From: Bordetella genomosp. 5 | Lineage (GTDB): Bacteria > Pseudomonadota > Gammaproteobacteria > Burkholderiales > Burkholderiaceae_B | Direction: 5' to 3' | DNA length: 64,000 nt | Assembly: GCF_002261475.1 (NCBI RefSeq) | Contig: NZ_NEVN01000006.1 | Span: 186,001-250,000 of the forward strand | In this document: positions 53,520 through 62,739 of the stretch, piece after piece | Layout of the letters: the number at the start of each line of letters is the position of its first letter | Numbering within the stretch: position 1 is the stretch's first letter | Notes under the pieces: generated by a model | Seen by the model: only the letters and a program-made list of their open reading frames with translations | What the model was told of the DNA's origin: nothing | Database searches by the model: none | Position numbers and translations under genes: made by a program

Positions 53520-56500
53520 ATGGATATGCCGCGATTTTCGGAACTGGACACCGTGCAGGCGCCGCAGGACCGCCTGTACCTGAGCGGCACGCAGGCGCTG
53601 GTGCGGCTGCCGCTGCTGCAGAAACAGCGCGACCTGGCGGCCGGGCTCGACACCGGCGGCTACATCTCCGGCTATCGCGGCTCGCCGCTGGGCGGGCTGG
53701 ACATGGCCCTGTGGAAGTCCAAGGCCGATCTGGCCGCGCACGACGTGGTGTTTCAGCCGGGCCTGAACGAAGACCTCGCGGCCACGGCCGTGTGGGGCAG
53801 CCAGCAGGTGAACCTGTTTCCCGGCGGCACGCGCGATGGCGTGTTCGGCATGTGGTACGGCAAAGGCCCGGGGGTGGACCGCTCGATCGACGTCCTCAAG
53901 CATGCCAACTCGGCGGGCTCCGCCGCGCATGGCGGTGTGCTGCTGCTGGCGGGCGACGACCACGCCGCGAAGTCGTCGTCGGTGGCGCACCAGTCGGAGC
54001 ATGTCCTGATCGCCGCGGGCATTCCCGTGCTGTATCCGGCCAACGTGCAGGAGTATCTCGACTACGGCCTGCATGGCTGGGCCATGAGCCGGTATACCGG
54101 CCTCTGGGTGGCGATGAAATGCGTGACCGACGTGGTCGAGTCCAGCGCCTCGGTGTCGGTGTCGCCGGACCGGGTGTCGATCGTGCTGCCGGAGGGCGCC
54201 TTGCCCGAGGGCGGGCTGAACATCCGCTGGCCGGACTCGCCGCTGGCGCAGGAGGCGCGCCTGCTCGATCACAAGTGGTACGCGGCGCTGGCCTACGTGC
54301 GGGCCAACCGGCTCAACCGCATCGAGATCGACAGCCCGCGCGCGCGCTTCGGCATCATGACCGCCGGCAAGGCCTACCTCGATGTGCGCCAGGCCTTGCT
54401 CGACCTCGGGCTCGACGACGACGCCTGTCGGGCCATCGGGCTGCGGCTCATGAAAGTGGGCTGCATCTGGCCGCTCGACGCCCAGGATGCGCGTGCGTTC
54501 GCCACCGGCCTGGACGAAATCCTGGTCGTCGAGGAGAAGCGCCAGATCCTCGAATATGCGCTCAAGGAAGAGCTCTACAACTGGCGCGACGATGTGCGGC
54601 CGCGCGTCTACGGCAAGTTCGACGAGCGCGACAACGGCGGCGGGGAGTGGTCCACGCCGCGCGGAGACTGGCTCTTGCCCGGCCGCTACGAGCTCTCGCC
54701 GGCCCTGATCGCCCGCGCCATCGCCGCGCGCCTGGACAAGGCGGAGCTGCCGCCGGCGCTGCGCACGCGCGTGGCGGCGCGCCTCGCCGTGATCGACGCC
54801 AAGGAGCGCGATGCCCGCCGGCCGCAGATGATCGAGGAGCGCAAGCCCTGGTTCTGCTCGGGCTGTCCGCACAACACCTCCACCCGCGTGCCCGAGGGCT
54901 CGCGCGCGGTGGCCGGCATCGGCTGCCATTACATGGCCATGTGGATGGACCGCAATACCGACACCTTCAGCCAGATGGGCGGGGAGGGCGTGGCGTGGCT
55001 GGGCCAGAAGGATTTCACGCAGGAGCAGCACATCTTCGCCAACCTGGGCGACGGGACGTACTTCCATTCCGGCATCCTGGCCATCCGGGCGGCCGTCGCG
55101 GCCGGCGCGCGGATCACGTACAAGATTCTCTATAACGACGCCGTGGCGATGACGGGCGGGCAGCCGGTCGATGGCACGCTGACGGTGCCGCAGATCGCGG
55201 CCCAGACGCTGGCCGAGGGCGTGGCGCGGGTGGTCGTGGTGACCGACGAGCCCGACAAATACGCGGCCGGCCTGCTGCCGGCGGCGGTGACCGTTTACCC
55301 GCGCCAGGAGCTCGACGCGGTGCAGCGCACGCTGCGCGATCTGGAAGGCACCACGGTGCTGATCTACGACCAGACCTGCGCCACCGAGAAGCGCCGCCGG
55401 CGCAAGCGCGGCACCTATCCCGACCCGGCGCGGCGCGCCTTCATCAACGAGGCCGTGTGCGAAGGCTGCGGTGATTGTTCGAGCAAGTCGAACTGCCTGT
55501 CGGTCGAGCCCATCGACACCCCGCTGGGCGTCAAGCGGCGGATCAACCAGTCGTCGTGCAACAAAGACTTCTCCTGCGTGGACGGATTCTGCCCGAGCTT
55601 CGTGATGGCCGAGGGCGCGACGCCGCGCAAGCCGCAGGCCCCGTCACGGGCCGCGCCGCTGGCGGAGCCGCCGCTTGCCGAGCCGGCGCGTCTAGCCGCC
55701 GGGCAGGGCTATCGCATCGTGGTGGCGGGCGTGGGCGGGACCGGTGTGGTCACGATCGGCGCCTTGCTCGGCGCCGCCGCGCACGCCGAAGGCAAGGGCG
55801 TGACGGCGCTCGACATGGCGGGCCTCGCGCAGAAAGGCGGCGCCGTGCTGAGCCACGTGCAGATCGCGGCGCGGCCGCAGGACCTGCATGCCACCCGCGT
55901 GGCGCTCGGCGAGGCCGACCTGGTCATCGGCTGCGACGCGCTCGTCGCGGCATCGCCGGAGGTGCTCTCGCGCATCCGGCCCGACGGCGCGCGCGCCGTG
56001 GTCAATCGCACCGCGGCGCCGACGGCGGCCTTCCTGTCCGATCCCGACTGGCGCTTCCCGGGCGCGAGCGCCGAGCAGGCGCTGGCCCAGGCCACCGACG
56101 GCCAGTGCGAATGGCTCGACGCCGGCGGACTCGCCGAGGCCTTGCTGGGCGACGCGATCTACGCCAATCCCATGCTGCTCGGCTTTGCCTGGCAGCGCGG
56201 CGCGCTGCCGCTGGCCCTCGAGAGCCTGCGCGAGGCGGTCCGGCGCAGCGGCGTATCGGTCGAAAAGAACCTCGCCGCGCTGGAGCTCGGCCGGCAGGCC
56301 GCGCACCACGGCCCGGACGCGCTGCTGCCGCGCCGCGAGACCGTGGTGGCGCTGCCGGAGGGCATCGACGCGCTCGTGCGCCGTCAGGCGGCGCATCTGC
56401 GCGACTACCAGGACGACGCGCTGGCGAACCGCTATCTGGCCGCGCTACAGGCGCTGCGGGCACGCGAATCCGCGCTCTCGATGGCGGCGCTGCCGCTTAC

Positions 56501-57026
56501 GCGCGTGGTGGCGGTGCAACTGGCCCGGCTGCTGGCCTACAAGGACGAGTACGAGGTGGCACGTCTGCATCTGCATCCGGATTTCGAGGCTCGGCTGCGG
56601 GCGCAGTTCGCCGGCGAGCCCGGCCGGGACTATCGCGTGCGCTACTACCTCGCGCCGCCCGTGCTCGGTCTGCGCGACGCTGATGGCAAGCCGCGCAAGC
56701 GCGCGTTCGGCCCGTGGGTGAAATGGGTGTTCCGCGCGCTCGCCCCGCTCAAGCGCGTGCGCGGGACGGCGCTGGATCTGTTCGGCTACACGGCGGAGCG
56801 GCGCATGGAGCGGGCGCTCGCGGCCGAATACCTCGAGCTGGTGGACGAGTTCGCCCGCACGCTCACGGCCGCCAACCACGCGCAGGCAGTGGACCTGGCG
56901 CGCCAGGCCGAGGAGATCCGCGGCTACGGGCATGTGAAGGAACGCAACGTCGAGCGCGTGCGGGCGCGGCGCGCCGCATTGCTGGCGGCGTACCGCGGCG
57001 CGGCGCCCGCGCGCCTGGCGGCGTGA
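53520..57026 (+). CDS. Fused indolepyruvate:ferredoxin oxidoreductase family protein
   Basis: 1168 residues, the normal size for the fused form. The N-terminal two-thirds is a thiamine-diphosphate 2-oxoacid oxidoreductase (SGYRGSPLGGLD at the start; GEGVAWLGQ and LGDGTYFHSG in the TPP part). WFCSGCPHNTSTRVPEG holds conserved cysteines. A ferredoxin-like cluster region (CEGCGDCSSKSNC...CNKDFSCVDGFCP) lies near residues 645-695. The gamma domain has GVGGTGVVTIGALLGAAAH and MAGLAQKGGAVLSH. It decarboxylates indolepyruvate or related aryl/branched 2-oxoacids to acyl-CoA with ferredoxin as acceptor. It is divergent from a LysR gene and followed by another. Confidence 0.93.
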   Translation: MDMPRFSELDTVQAPQDRLYLSGTQALVRLPLLQKQRDLAAGLDTGGYISGYRGSPLGGLDMALWKSKADLAAHDVVFQPGLNEDLAATAVWGSQQVNLFPGGTRDGVFGMWYGKGPGVDRSIDVLKHANSAGSAAHGGVLLLAGDDHAAKSSSVAHQSEHVLIAAGIPVLYPANVQEYLDYGLHGWAMSRYTGLWVAMKCVTDVVESSASVSVSPDRVSIVLPEGALPEGGLNIRWPDSPLAQEARLLDHKWYAALAYVRANRLNRIEIDSPRARFGIMTAGKAYLDVRQALLDLGLDDDACRAIGLRLMKVGCIWPLDAQDARAFATGLDEILVVEEKRQILEYALKEELYNWRDDVRPRVYGKFDERDNGGGEWSTPRGDWLLPGRYELSPALIARAIAARLDKAELPPALRTRVAARLAVIDAKERDARRPQMIEERKPWFCSGCPHNTSTRVPEGSRAVAGIGCHYMAMWMDRNTDTFSQMGGEGVAWLGQKDFTQEQHIFANLGDGTYFHSGILAIRAAVAAGARITYKILYNDAVAMTGGQPVDGTLTVPQIAAQTLAEGVARVVVVTDEPDKYAAGLLPAAVTVYPRQELDAVQRTLRDLEGTTVLIYDQTCATEKRRRRKRGTYPDPARRAFINEAVCEGCGDCSSKSNCLSVEPIDTPLGVKRRINQSSCNKDFSCVDGFCPSFVMAEGATPRKPQAPSRAAPLAEPPLAEPARLAAGQGYRIVVAGVGGTGVVTIGALLGAAAHAEGKGVTALDMAGLAQKGGAVLSHVQIAARPQDLHATRVALGEADLVIGCDALVAASPEVLSRIRPDGARAVVNRTAAPTAAFLSDPDWRFPGASAEQALAQATDGQCEWLDAGGLAEALLGDAIYANPMLLGFAWQRGALPLALESLREAVRRSGVSVEKNLAALELGRQAAHHGPDALLPRRETVVALPEGIDALVRRQAAHLRDYQDDALANRYLAALQALRARESALSMAALPLTRVVAVQLARLLAYKDEYEVARLHLHPDFEARLRAQFAGEPGRDYRVRYYLAPPVLGLRDADGKPRKRAFGPWVKWVFRALAPLKRVRGTALDLFGYTAERRMERALAAEYLELVDEFARTLTAANHAQAVDLARQAEEIRGYGHVKERNVERVRARRAALLAAYRGAAPARLAA

Positions 57027-57071
57027 TGCGGCGGCCGGGGCGCGGCGGCCCGCTGTAGTACGCTCTGCCTC

Positions 57072-57974
57072 ATGGAAAACCTGCTTCGCCGCCTCGATTT
57101 CACGACGCTGCGGCTCTTTGTGGCCGTGTGCCAGGAGAACAGCATCGCGCGCGCCGCCGAGCGCGAGTTCATCGCGCCTTCGGCGGTGAGCCGGCGGCTG
57201 GCCGAGATGGAGGCGCTGGTGGGCCTGCCTTTGATGCGGCGCCATGCCCGCGGCGTAACCGTGACGCCGGCCGGACAGACGGTGCTGCAGCACGCGCAGC
57301 GCATCATCGGCAATGTCGAGGCGATGGGCGCCGAGCTCTCGCGCCTGTACAGCGGGGTGCAGGGGCACGTGCGCGTGGTCGCCAATCTGTCGGCCATCGT
57401 GCAGTTCCTGCCCGAAGACATCGCGGCGTTCCAGCGGCTGTTTCCGGATGTGGACATCGACATCGAAGAGCAGCACAGCCCCGACGTGCTGCGTTGCGTG
57501 CGCGAACGCAGCGCCGATTTCGGCATCTGCAATCGCATCGCGGGAACGCAGGCCTTGCAGCTCACGCCGTATCGGCGCGACCGGCTGGCCGTGATGCTGC
57601 CGTCGGGGCATCCTCGCGCCGGGCAGCGCCAGTTTCATTTCGAAGAGCTGGTCGGCGAGACCTTCGTCGGCCTGCGCGAGAACAGCGCGCTGACGCAGCT
57701 GCTGGCCGCCCATGCCGAAGGCATGGAAACGCGGCTCGCCGTGAAGATCCGCGTCGCGAGCCTGGACGCGCTGTGCCGCATGGTGCATGCGGGCCTGGGG
57801 ATCGCGATCATGCCGCAGCAGGTGGCCGAGCTGTACGTGCAGGCGCTGGACGTGGTGGTGCGGCCGCTGGCCGACCCCTGGGCCCAGCGCGATATCTGCA
57901 TCGTGTCCGTGCCCGAAGCTCCGCTCTCGGCCAGCGCGTCGGCGCTGGTGCGGTTCCTGGGGCAGATGCCTTAG
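57072..57974 (+). CDS. LysR-family transcriptional regulator
   Basis: 300 residues. The N-terminal winged helix has LRLFVAVCQENSIARAAEREFIAPSAVSRRLAEMEALVGLPLMRR, and the C-terminal substrate-binding domain spans about 90-295. It starts 45 bases after the oxidoreductase gene on the same strand and is followed, after 232 bases, by the Bug and hydro-lyase genes. Control of the downstream transport/catabolic pair is the likelier role. The start ATG lacks a strong ribosome site. Confidence 0.92.
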   Translation: MENLLRRLDFTTLRLFVAVCQENSIARAAEREFIAPSAVSRRLAEMEALVGLPLMRRHARGVTVTPAGQTVLQHAQRIIGNVEAMGAELSRLYSGVQGHVRVVANLSAIVQFLPEDIAAFQRLFPDVDIDIEEQHSPDVLRCVRERSADFGICNRIAGTQALQLTPYRRDRLAVMLPSGHPRAGQRQFHFEELVGETFVGLRENSALTQLLAAHAEGMETRLAVKIRVASLDALCRMVHAGLGIAIMPQQVAELYVQALDVVVRPLADPWAQRDICIVSVPEAPLSASASALVRFLGQMP

Positions 57975-58206
57975 CGGCCCGGTGCGGCGGGCACCGGGCG
58001 TCCGGCAGCGGGCTTCCGGGTACCCGGCCGTGGCCCGCAGCGGTGCGCGCGGCACGCCGGCGCCCCCGCCACACCCCAGCCATCTCGTTTGGCGATGGCC
58101 GCCATGCCCAGACGGTACTTCGGCGGGCCGCGGGTCCTCCTTATAGTCAAGGCGCGTTTTGCGCCAAGGCGGAGCAACAGACTCCGCTCAGACATGAGGA
58201 GACACC

Positions 58207-59187
58207 ATGAAGATCGCATCATCCCTGGCCGCTTGTGCGCTGGGCGCGGCGGCCTTGCTGTCGGCGGGCGCCATGCCCGCTGCCGCCGCCGGCTATCCCG
58301 ACCGTCCGATCCGGCTCATCGTGCCGACCTCGCCGGGCTCCACCGCCGACGTGGTCGCCCGCATCGTGGCCGACAAGCTCGGCCAGGTGCTGGCCCAGCC
58401 GCTCATCGTGGAGAATCTGGCGGGCGCCGCCGGCATCCCGGGCACCCGGCAGCTGGTGTCGGCCAAGCCCGATGGCTACACCCTGGCGATGGTGTCGTCC
58501 AATCACGCCATCAATCCCAGCCTGTACAAGAGCATGCCGTACGACACGGTGCGGGATGTCACGCCGCTGGCCATCATCGGCACCACGCCGCTGGTGGTCG
58601 TGGTGGCCGAGAATTCCCCGTATCGCGACATCGGGGCGCTGCTCGACGCCGCCCGCGCGCAGCCCGGCCGGATCAACTACGGCTCGTCGGGCACGGGCAG
58701 CGTGCTGCACCTTGCGGGCGAACTGCTCAAGTCCAAGGCCAGCGTGGACATGGTGCACATCCCGTATCGCGGCGGCAGTGCGCTGATCACGGACGTGATG
58801 TCCGGCCAGATCCAGACCGCCTTTCTTGCCGTGCCCTCGGTGCTGGCTCAGATCCAGGCGGACAAGCTGCGCGCGCTGGCCGTGAGTACGCCCAAGCGCC
58901 TCGCGGTGTTGCCCGACGTGCCCACGCTCGCCGAAGCGGGCGTCAAGGACTACGCCTACGACGCCTGGATTTCGCTGATCGGCCCCGCGGGCATGCCGGC
59001 CGAGCTGGTGCAGAAGATCCAGACCGCCACGCAGCAGGCCATGGCCGATGCGCAGCTGCGCAAGACCCTCGATCCGCAGGGATTCGTGTCGCTGGGCGGC
59101 GACAGCGCGCAGGCCGCCACGCTGCTGAAAGACGAAATCGCAAAAACCCAGAGCCTGGTCAGCGCGGCCGGGCTGAAGCCTGAATGA
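58207..59187 (+). CDS. Bug (TctC)-family solute-binding protein
   Basis: 326 residues, typical length. Signal peptide (about 1-28), then the Bug signature YPDRPIRLIVPTSPGSTADVVARIVADKL and GTRQLVSAKPDGYTLAM. Residues around 40-55 and 155-165 form the carboxylate-binding pocket in this family. Periplasmic Bug proteins bind carboxylates such as tricarboxylates or aromatic acids for tripartite transporters, and are vastly expanded in Bordetella-like genomes. No TctAB genes are adjacent. The next gene encodes an aconitase-family enzyme 9 bases downstream, so the ligand may be a substrate of that enzyme. Confidence 0.93.
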   Translation: MKIASSLAACALGAAALLSAGAMPAAAAGYPDRPIRLIVPTSPGSTADVVARIVADKLGQVLAQPLIVENLAGAAGIPGTRQLVSAKPDGYTLAMVSSNHAINPSLYKSMPYDTVRDVTPLAIIGTTPLVVVVAENSPYRDIGALLDAARAQPGRINYGSSGTGSVLHLAGELLKSKASVDMVHIPYRGGSALITDVMSGQIQTAFLAVPSVLAQIQADKLRALAVSTPKRLAVLPDVPTLAEAGVKDYAYDAWISLIGPAGMPAELVQKIQTATQQAMADAQLRKTLDPQGFVSLGGDSAQAATLLKDEIAKTQSLVSAAGLKPE

Positions 59188-59196
59188 ACCCTCGCC

Positions 59197-61170
59197 ATGC
59201 CTGAGTCTTTCCTGAAGGGCGCGCCGGCGCGCCTGCTGTTCCTGTCCAACGATGCCGCTTGCGTGCGCGCGCAAGTGGGCGGCGCCCGGCCGTCGGCCGC
59301 CGAGACAGCGCCGCTGCGCGATGACGTGTCCACCGACGAGATCACGCCGGTGCCCATTCTCACGCACTTCGACGACAAGCTCGGGCGCTATCCCTACACC
59401 GGCTTCGTGGCCGGCGGCGAGCGTCCGATCGGCGCGGGCGATCTGCTGGCATCCGGGATCAATGTGGTGGTGGCGGGCAGGCGCTACGGCAAGGGCTCGT
59501 CGCGCGAACACAGCCCGATGGCCGAGAAGCTGGCCGGCGTGCGGCTGGTGATCGCGGAAAGCTTCGAACGCATCTACCGGCAGAATGCCGACAATATCGG
59601 GCTATTTACCAGCACCGACCTGAGTCTGCCCGAACGCCTGCAGCGGGGCGAGACGGTGACGGTCGACGAGCTGGTCGCGGGCCGCGATGCGCTGGCGGCC
59701 TCCATTTTGCGGGCCGGTGGCCTGCTGGCCTTCGGCGAAGCGCATCTGCGCGAGCGCGTCGACGCGCGCGACACGGCACCCACCGGCCCGCTCACCCTGT
59801 TCGAAAAAATCGTGCGCCGGCACCTGCTGCCCACCCCGGTCACGCCGGCGGATCCGCGACAAGGGGAGGGCGTGTTCCTGCGCTCGGATTGGCGCTTCAT
59901 CCACGAGTACTACACCGGCATGGCCGCGCACATGCTGCATGCGCGCTTCGGCAGACCGCTCGCGCTGGTCGACCCCGAGCGGATCGTGGTGTTCGAAGAC
60001 CACACCTCCTACGTCGAAGAAAGCCCCAACCACGTGCGCGGCGGCATCGTGCCGAACGTGCGCGCCATGTGCCAGGCGCAGCGCGACTTCGTGGCGAATT
60101 ATGGGCTGCGCCAGCACCGCACGCTGACCGACGCCGAAGCCGTGACGCAGGGGCAGGGCAACGTCGCCGGCATCTCGCACGCCATGATGGCCGAACACTA
60201 CGCCCTGCCAGGGCAGGTCGTGGTCGGCACCGACTCGCACACGCCGCACAGCGGCGCGCTGGGTTGCGTCGCGTTCGGCGTCGGCACCACCGACATGGCC
60301 AACGCCTTCGTCACGGGTGCCGTGCGCCTCACGCTGCCCGCCAGTCTGCGCATCGAGCTCGATGGCGCGCTGGCGCCGGGCGTCACGGCCAAGGACATCG
60401 TGCTGCATCTGCTGGCGTTGCCCGAGATCCGCGCGGGCGCCGGCGTGGGCAAAGTGTTCGAGTTCGCCGGGCCGGCCGTGGCCGCGCTGGCGATCGACGA
60501 GCGTGCCACGCTCACGAACATGGTCGCCGAGCTGGGCGGGCTTACCGGCATCGTCGCGCCCGACGCACAGACGCAGCAATTCCTGCGCGAGCGCCGCGGC
60601 GTCGCGTTCGACATCGAGCCCTGGATGCAGAGCGATCCCGGCGCGTCGTATGCGGCCACGCTGCACGTCGACTGCGCGGCGCTCACACCGTGGGTCGCCG
60701 CCCCCGGCGACCCGGGCAACGGCATGCCGCTGGGCGCGCTGCGCGAGCGGCCCCGCATCGACATCGCCTACGGCGGCTCATGCACGGCGGGCAAGCGCGA
60801 AGACTTCGACCACTACCACGAGGTGCTCGCCTGGGCGCTGTCACGCGGGCTCGCGCTGGCCCCCGGCGTGTCGCTCTTCCTGCAGTACGGCACCACCGCG
60901 GTCCGCGATTACTGCGCCGAACGCGGCTACGACAAGACCTTCGCCGCCATCGGCGCACGGATCCTGCAACCCTCGTGCGGCGCCTGTGCCAACTGCGGAC
61001 CGGGCTCGTCCACCGACGCGGGCCAGGTCACCGTGAGCGCCATCAACCGAAATTTCCCCGGCCGCTCGGGCCCAGGCTCGGTCTGGCTCGCCAGCCCGCC
61101 CACCGTCATGGCCAGCGCGCTCGCGGGAGAGCTGGTGTCGTTCGAGGAGCTGCGGGCGAGGGCGGGTTAA
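59197..61170 (+). CDS. Aconitase-family hydro-lyase with swapped domains
   Basis: 657 residues. Here the swivel (small-subunit) domain comes first (about 30-200; STDEITPVPILTHFD, GRRYGKGSSREHSP), and the iron-sulfur large domain second (about 205-650). This is the reverse of aconitase. FeS cysteines lie in GGSCTAGKREDF and LQPSCGACANCGPGS, and VVGTDSHTPHSGALG marks the active site. It should reversibly hydrate/dehydrate a malate- or citrate-like acid, as isopropylmalate isomerase and aconitase do; the substrate is uncertain. It lies 9 bases after the Bug gene. Cofactor cysteines are all present. Confidence 0.9.
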   Translation: MPESFLKGAPARLLFLSNDAACVRAQVGGARPSAAETAPLRDDVSTDEITPVPILTHFDDKLGRYPYTGFVAGGERPIGAGDLLASGINVVVAGRRYGKGSSREHSPMAEKLAGVRLVIAESFERIYRQNADNIGLFTSTDLSLPERLQRGETVTVDELVAGRDALAASILRAGGLLAFGEAHLRERVDARDTAPTGPLTLFEKIVRRHLLPTPVTPADPRQGEGVFLRSDWRFIHEYYTGMAAHMLHARFGRPLALVDPERIVVFEDHTSYVEESPNHVRGGIVPNVRAMCQAQRDFVANYGLRQHRTLTDAEAVTQGQGNVAGISHAMMAEHYALPGQVVVGTDSHTPHSGALGCVAFGVGTTDMANAFVTGAVRLTLPASLRIELDGALAPGVTAKDIVLHLLALPEIRAGAGVGKVFEFAGPAVAALAIDERATLTNMVAELGGLTGIVAPDAQTQQFLRERRGVAFDIEPWMQSDPGASYAATLHVDCAALTPWVAAPGDPGNGMPLGALRERPRIDIAYGGSCTAGKREDFDHYHEVLAWALSRGLALAPGVSLFLQYGTTAVRDYCAERGYDKTFAAIGARILQPSCGACANCGPGSSTDAGQVTVSAINRNFPGRSGPGSVWLASPPTVMASALAGELVSFEELRARAG

Positions 61171-61247
61171 ATTTTGTAGCTTTTTTTAGGGGACGGCTTA
61201 CAGCTCCAATCGCATAATCCCGGGCGCTACTTACCTAGGATGTCATT

Positions 61248-61850
61248 TTGAAGTTGAAAGCCGCTTTCCTGATTTCTGCCCTTGTCTTCGCCACGGCATC
61301 GCCCGTGCAGGCCCAGGGCCCGCGCTCCGTGGATGCACGAACCTTCGATGTTGCCGGCGTCAAGACCGGCATGGACTTCGACGAAGCCCTGGCCGCGGCC
61401 GCCCAGCATTTCAAGGTCTCGAAGAAAGACATTCGCATCGGCTACGCCGCGCTCGACCCGGTGAACAACGTCAAGCGGCCGATGAACTTCAGCTTCAAGC
61501 AGGACGGCGTCGAACTGCTGGTGCACTTCGAGCCGCGCGTGCCGGTGGACAAGCAGCGCCCGCTGGCGGTGTCCCAGATCCGCTACGAGATGCCCTGGAC
61601 GCCGGCCAACAAGAGCGCCATGGCCGAGGCCGTGATCGCCAAGTACGGCCGCCAGTCGAATTACCCCAATGACCTGAATCTCGAGTGGTGCCTGAAGGCC
61701 AGCACGAATCCCGGCATGGGCTGCTCGCCCGACCAGAACCAGGCGGTCCTCAAGTACAGCGGCGTGAGCATCCAGCTCAACGATCCCGCGTGGATGCACG
61801 CGCGGATCGCGTATATGGATCAAACCCGCAGCCGCAAGCCGAGCTTCTGA
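61248..61850 (+). CDS. Secreted protein of unknown function
   Basis: 200 residues from a TTG start at 61248, with AGGA 7 bases upstream, which supports this unusual start. A signal peptide (about 1-22, ending SPVQAQ) precedes a mature domain beginning FDVAGVKTGMDFDEALAAAAQHFKVSKKDI, a pattern seen in small periplasmic proteins where the helix follows a beta strand. Two cysteines (WCLK and GCSP) could form a disulfide. No function is recognised. It stands between the hydro-lyase gene and small lipoproteins with gaps of 77 and 179 bases. Confidence 0.78.
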   Translation: MKLKAAFLISALVFATASPVQAQGPRSVDARTFDVAGVKTGMDFDEALAAAAQHFKVSKKDIRIGYAALDPVNNVKRPMNFSFKQDGVELLVHFEPRVPVDKQRPLAVSQIRYEMPWTPANKSAMAEAVIAKYGRQSNYPNDLNLEWCLKASTNPGMGCSPDQNQAVLKYSGVSIQLNDPAWMHARIAYMDQTRSRKPSF

Positions 61851-62029
61851 GGACGCCGTCTGCCCGCGCCGGTGTCGGTCGCGGGCGGATGGGGCAGGAC
61901 CGATGGGCCAGTGCCGACCGGGCAGCGCCAGGCGGCGCTGACGCAGATACCGCATTGCGAGTATGGTGAGGGCTGAGGGCGCCGATCGTCGGGCCCAATG
62001 CCCGTGTGCCGCCCCGGATCATCCACACC

Positions 62030-62272
62030 ATGAAGAACCTTCATTCAGCCCCGCGGCTCCTGCTAGCCGCCATCGCCTGCGCGTCGATCACGGCCTGCGC
62101 GGATCAGCGCACGCGCTCGTCGAGCGTGGATTACCGCAGCCCGTCGCCTTCGGCGCAACAGCGTTCGCCCGATAGCTCGGGCCAACGCCTGACCATCGAG
62201 TCCGGCGAAGGCGAAAAGCTCAATCTGCCCTGGTTCGTGCAGGACACTCAGGACTGGGTCAACAGCCATTGA
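62030..62272 (+). CDS. Small lipoprotein
   Basis: 80 residues. A lipobox ITAC (Cys20) marks a lipoprotein; the rest is a Ser/Arg/Gln-rich linker and a short acidic C-terminus (LPWFVQDTQDWVNSH). The ATG at 62030 gives the signal; an ATG 24 bases upstream would add eight residues without a better ribosome site. There is no recognised family. The next lipoprotein gene begins 54 bases later. Confidence 0.72.
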   Translation: MKNLHSAPRLLLAAIACASITACADQRTRSSSVDYRSPSPSAQQRSPDSSGQRLTIESGEGEKLNLPWFVQDTQDWVNSH

Positions 62273-62273
62273 C

Positions 62274-62291
62274 GCGCGCCGCAGGGCGCGC
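62274..62291 (+). terminator. Hairpin between the two lipoprotein genes
   Basis: GCGCGCC and GGCGCGC form a 7-bp stem with loop GCAG right after the stop codon; the downstream T-rich run is weak (CTGTTTC). Confidence 0.4.
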
Positions 62292-62326
62292 GCCTGTTTC
62301 ACACCGACGACATCACTCGCTCAACG

Positions 62327-62707
62327 ATGAAGAAACTTCTGATTGGATTGTTGCCCTGCCTGCTGCTCGCGGGTTGCCTGAATACCAACAAGCAGGTCAA
62401 GCTGGTGCCGTCGCCCGACGGGCAGTATCACGCGCAGATCCGCGAGTGTCAGGTGCGCGGGTCGCTCACGCCTGAAACCCGCTTCGAAGTGATCGTCACG
62501 CGTTCTGATGCGGACGAGCAGTGCTATTCGGCGATGCCGCCGGTGCTTTTCATGTTCCTGAGCCCCCGGCCCGTCGAGCAGCTGCAGCTCGATTGGGTCT
62601 CTAACACCGAGCTGCGCGTGCGGCACGCGCAGCCCTCGTACTGGCCGCCGTCGGTGCAGACGGACCGCAAGGGCCCGGTCACGGTCACGTTCGATCCGCC
62701 GCGCTAG
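62327..62707 (+). CDS. Small lipoprotein
   Basis: 126 residues. The lipobox LAGC (Cys17) follows a short hydrophobic signal. The mature part (KQVKLVPSPDGQYHAQIRECQVRG...) is beta-rich; a second cysteine pair (REC and EQC) may form a disulfide. It resembles many small envelope lipoproteins but no family is recognised. It converges with the TonB receptor gene, with only 32 bases between the stop codons. Confidence 0.75.
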   Translation: MKKLLIGLLPCLLLAGCLNTNKQVKLVPSPDGQYHAQIRECQVRGSLTPETRFEVIVTRSDADEQCYSAMPPVLFMFLSPRPVEQLQLDWVSNTELRVRHAQPSYWPPSVQTDRKGPVTVTFDPPR

Positions 62708-62739
62708 CGCATGCCTGCGCGCACACCGCGGGCCTTGCG

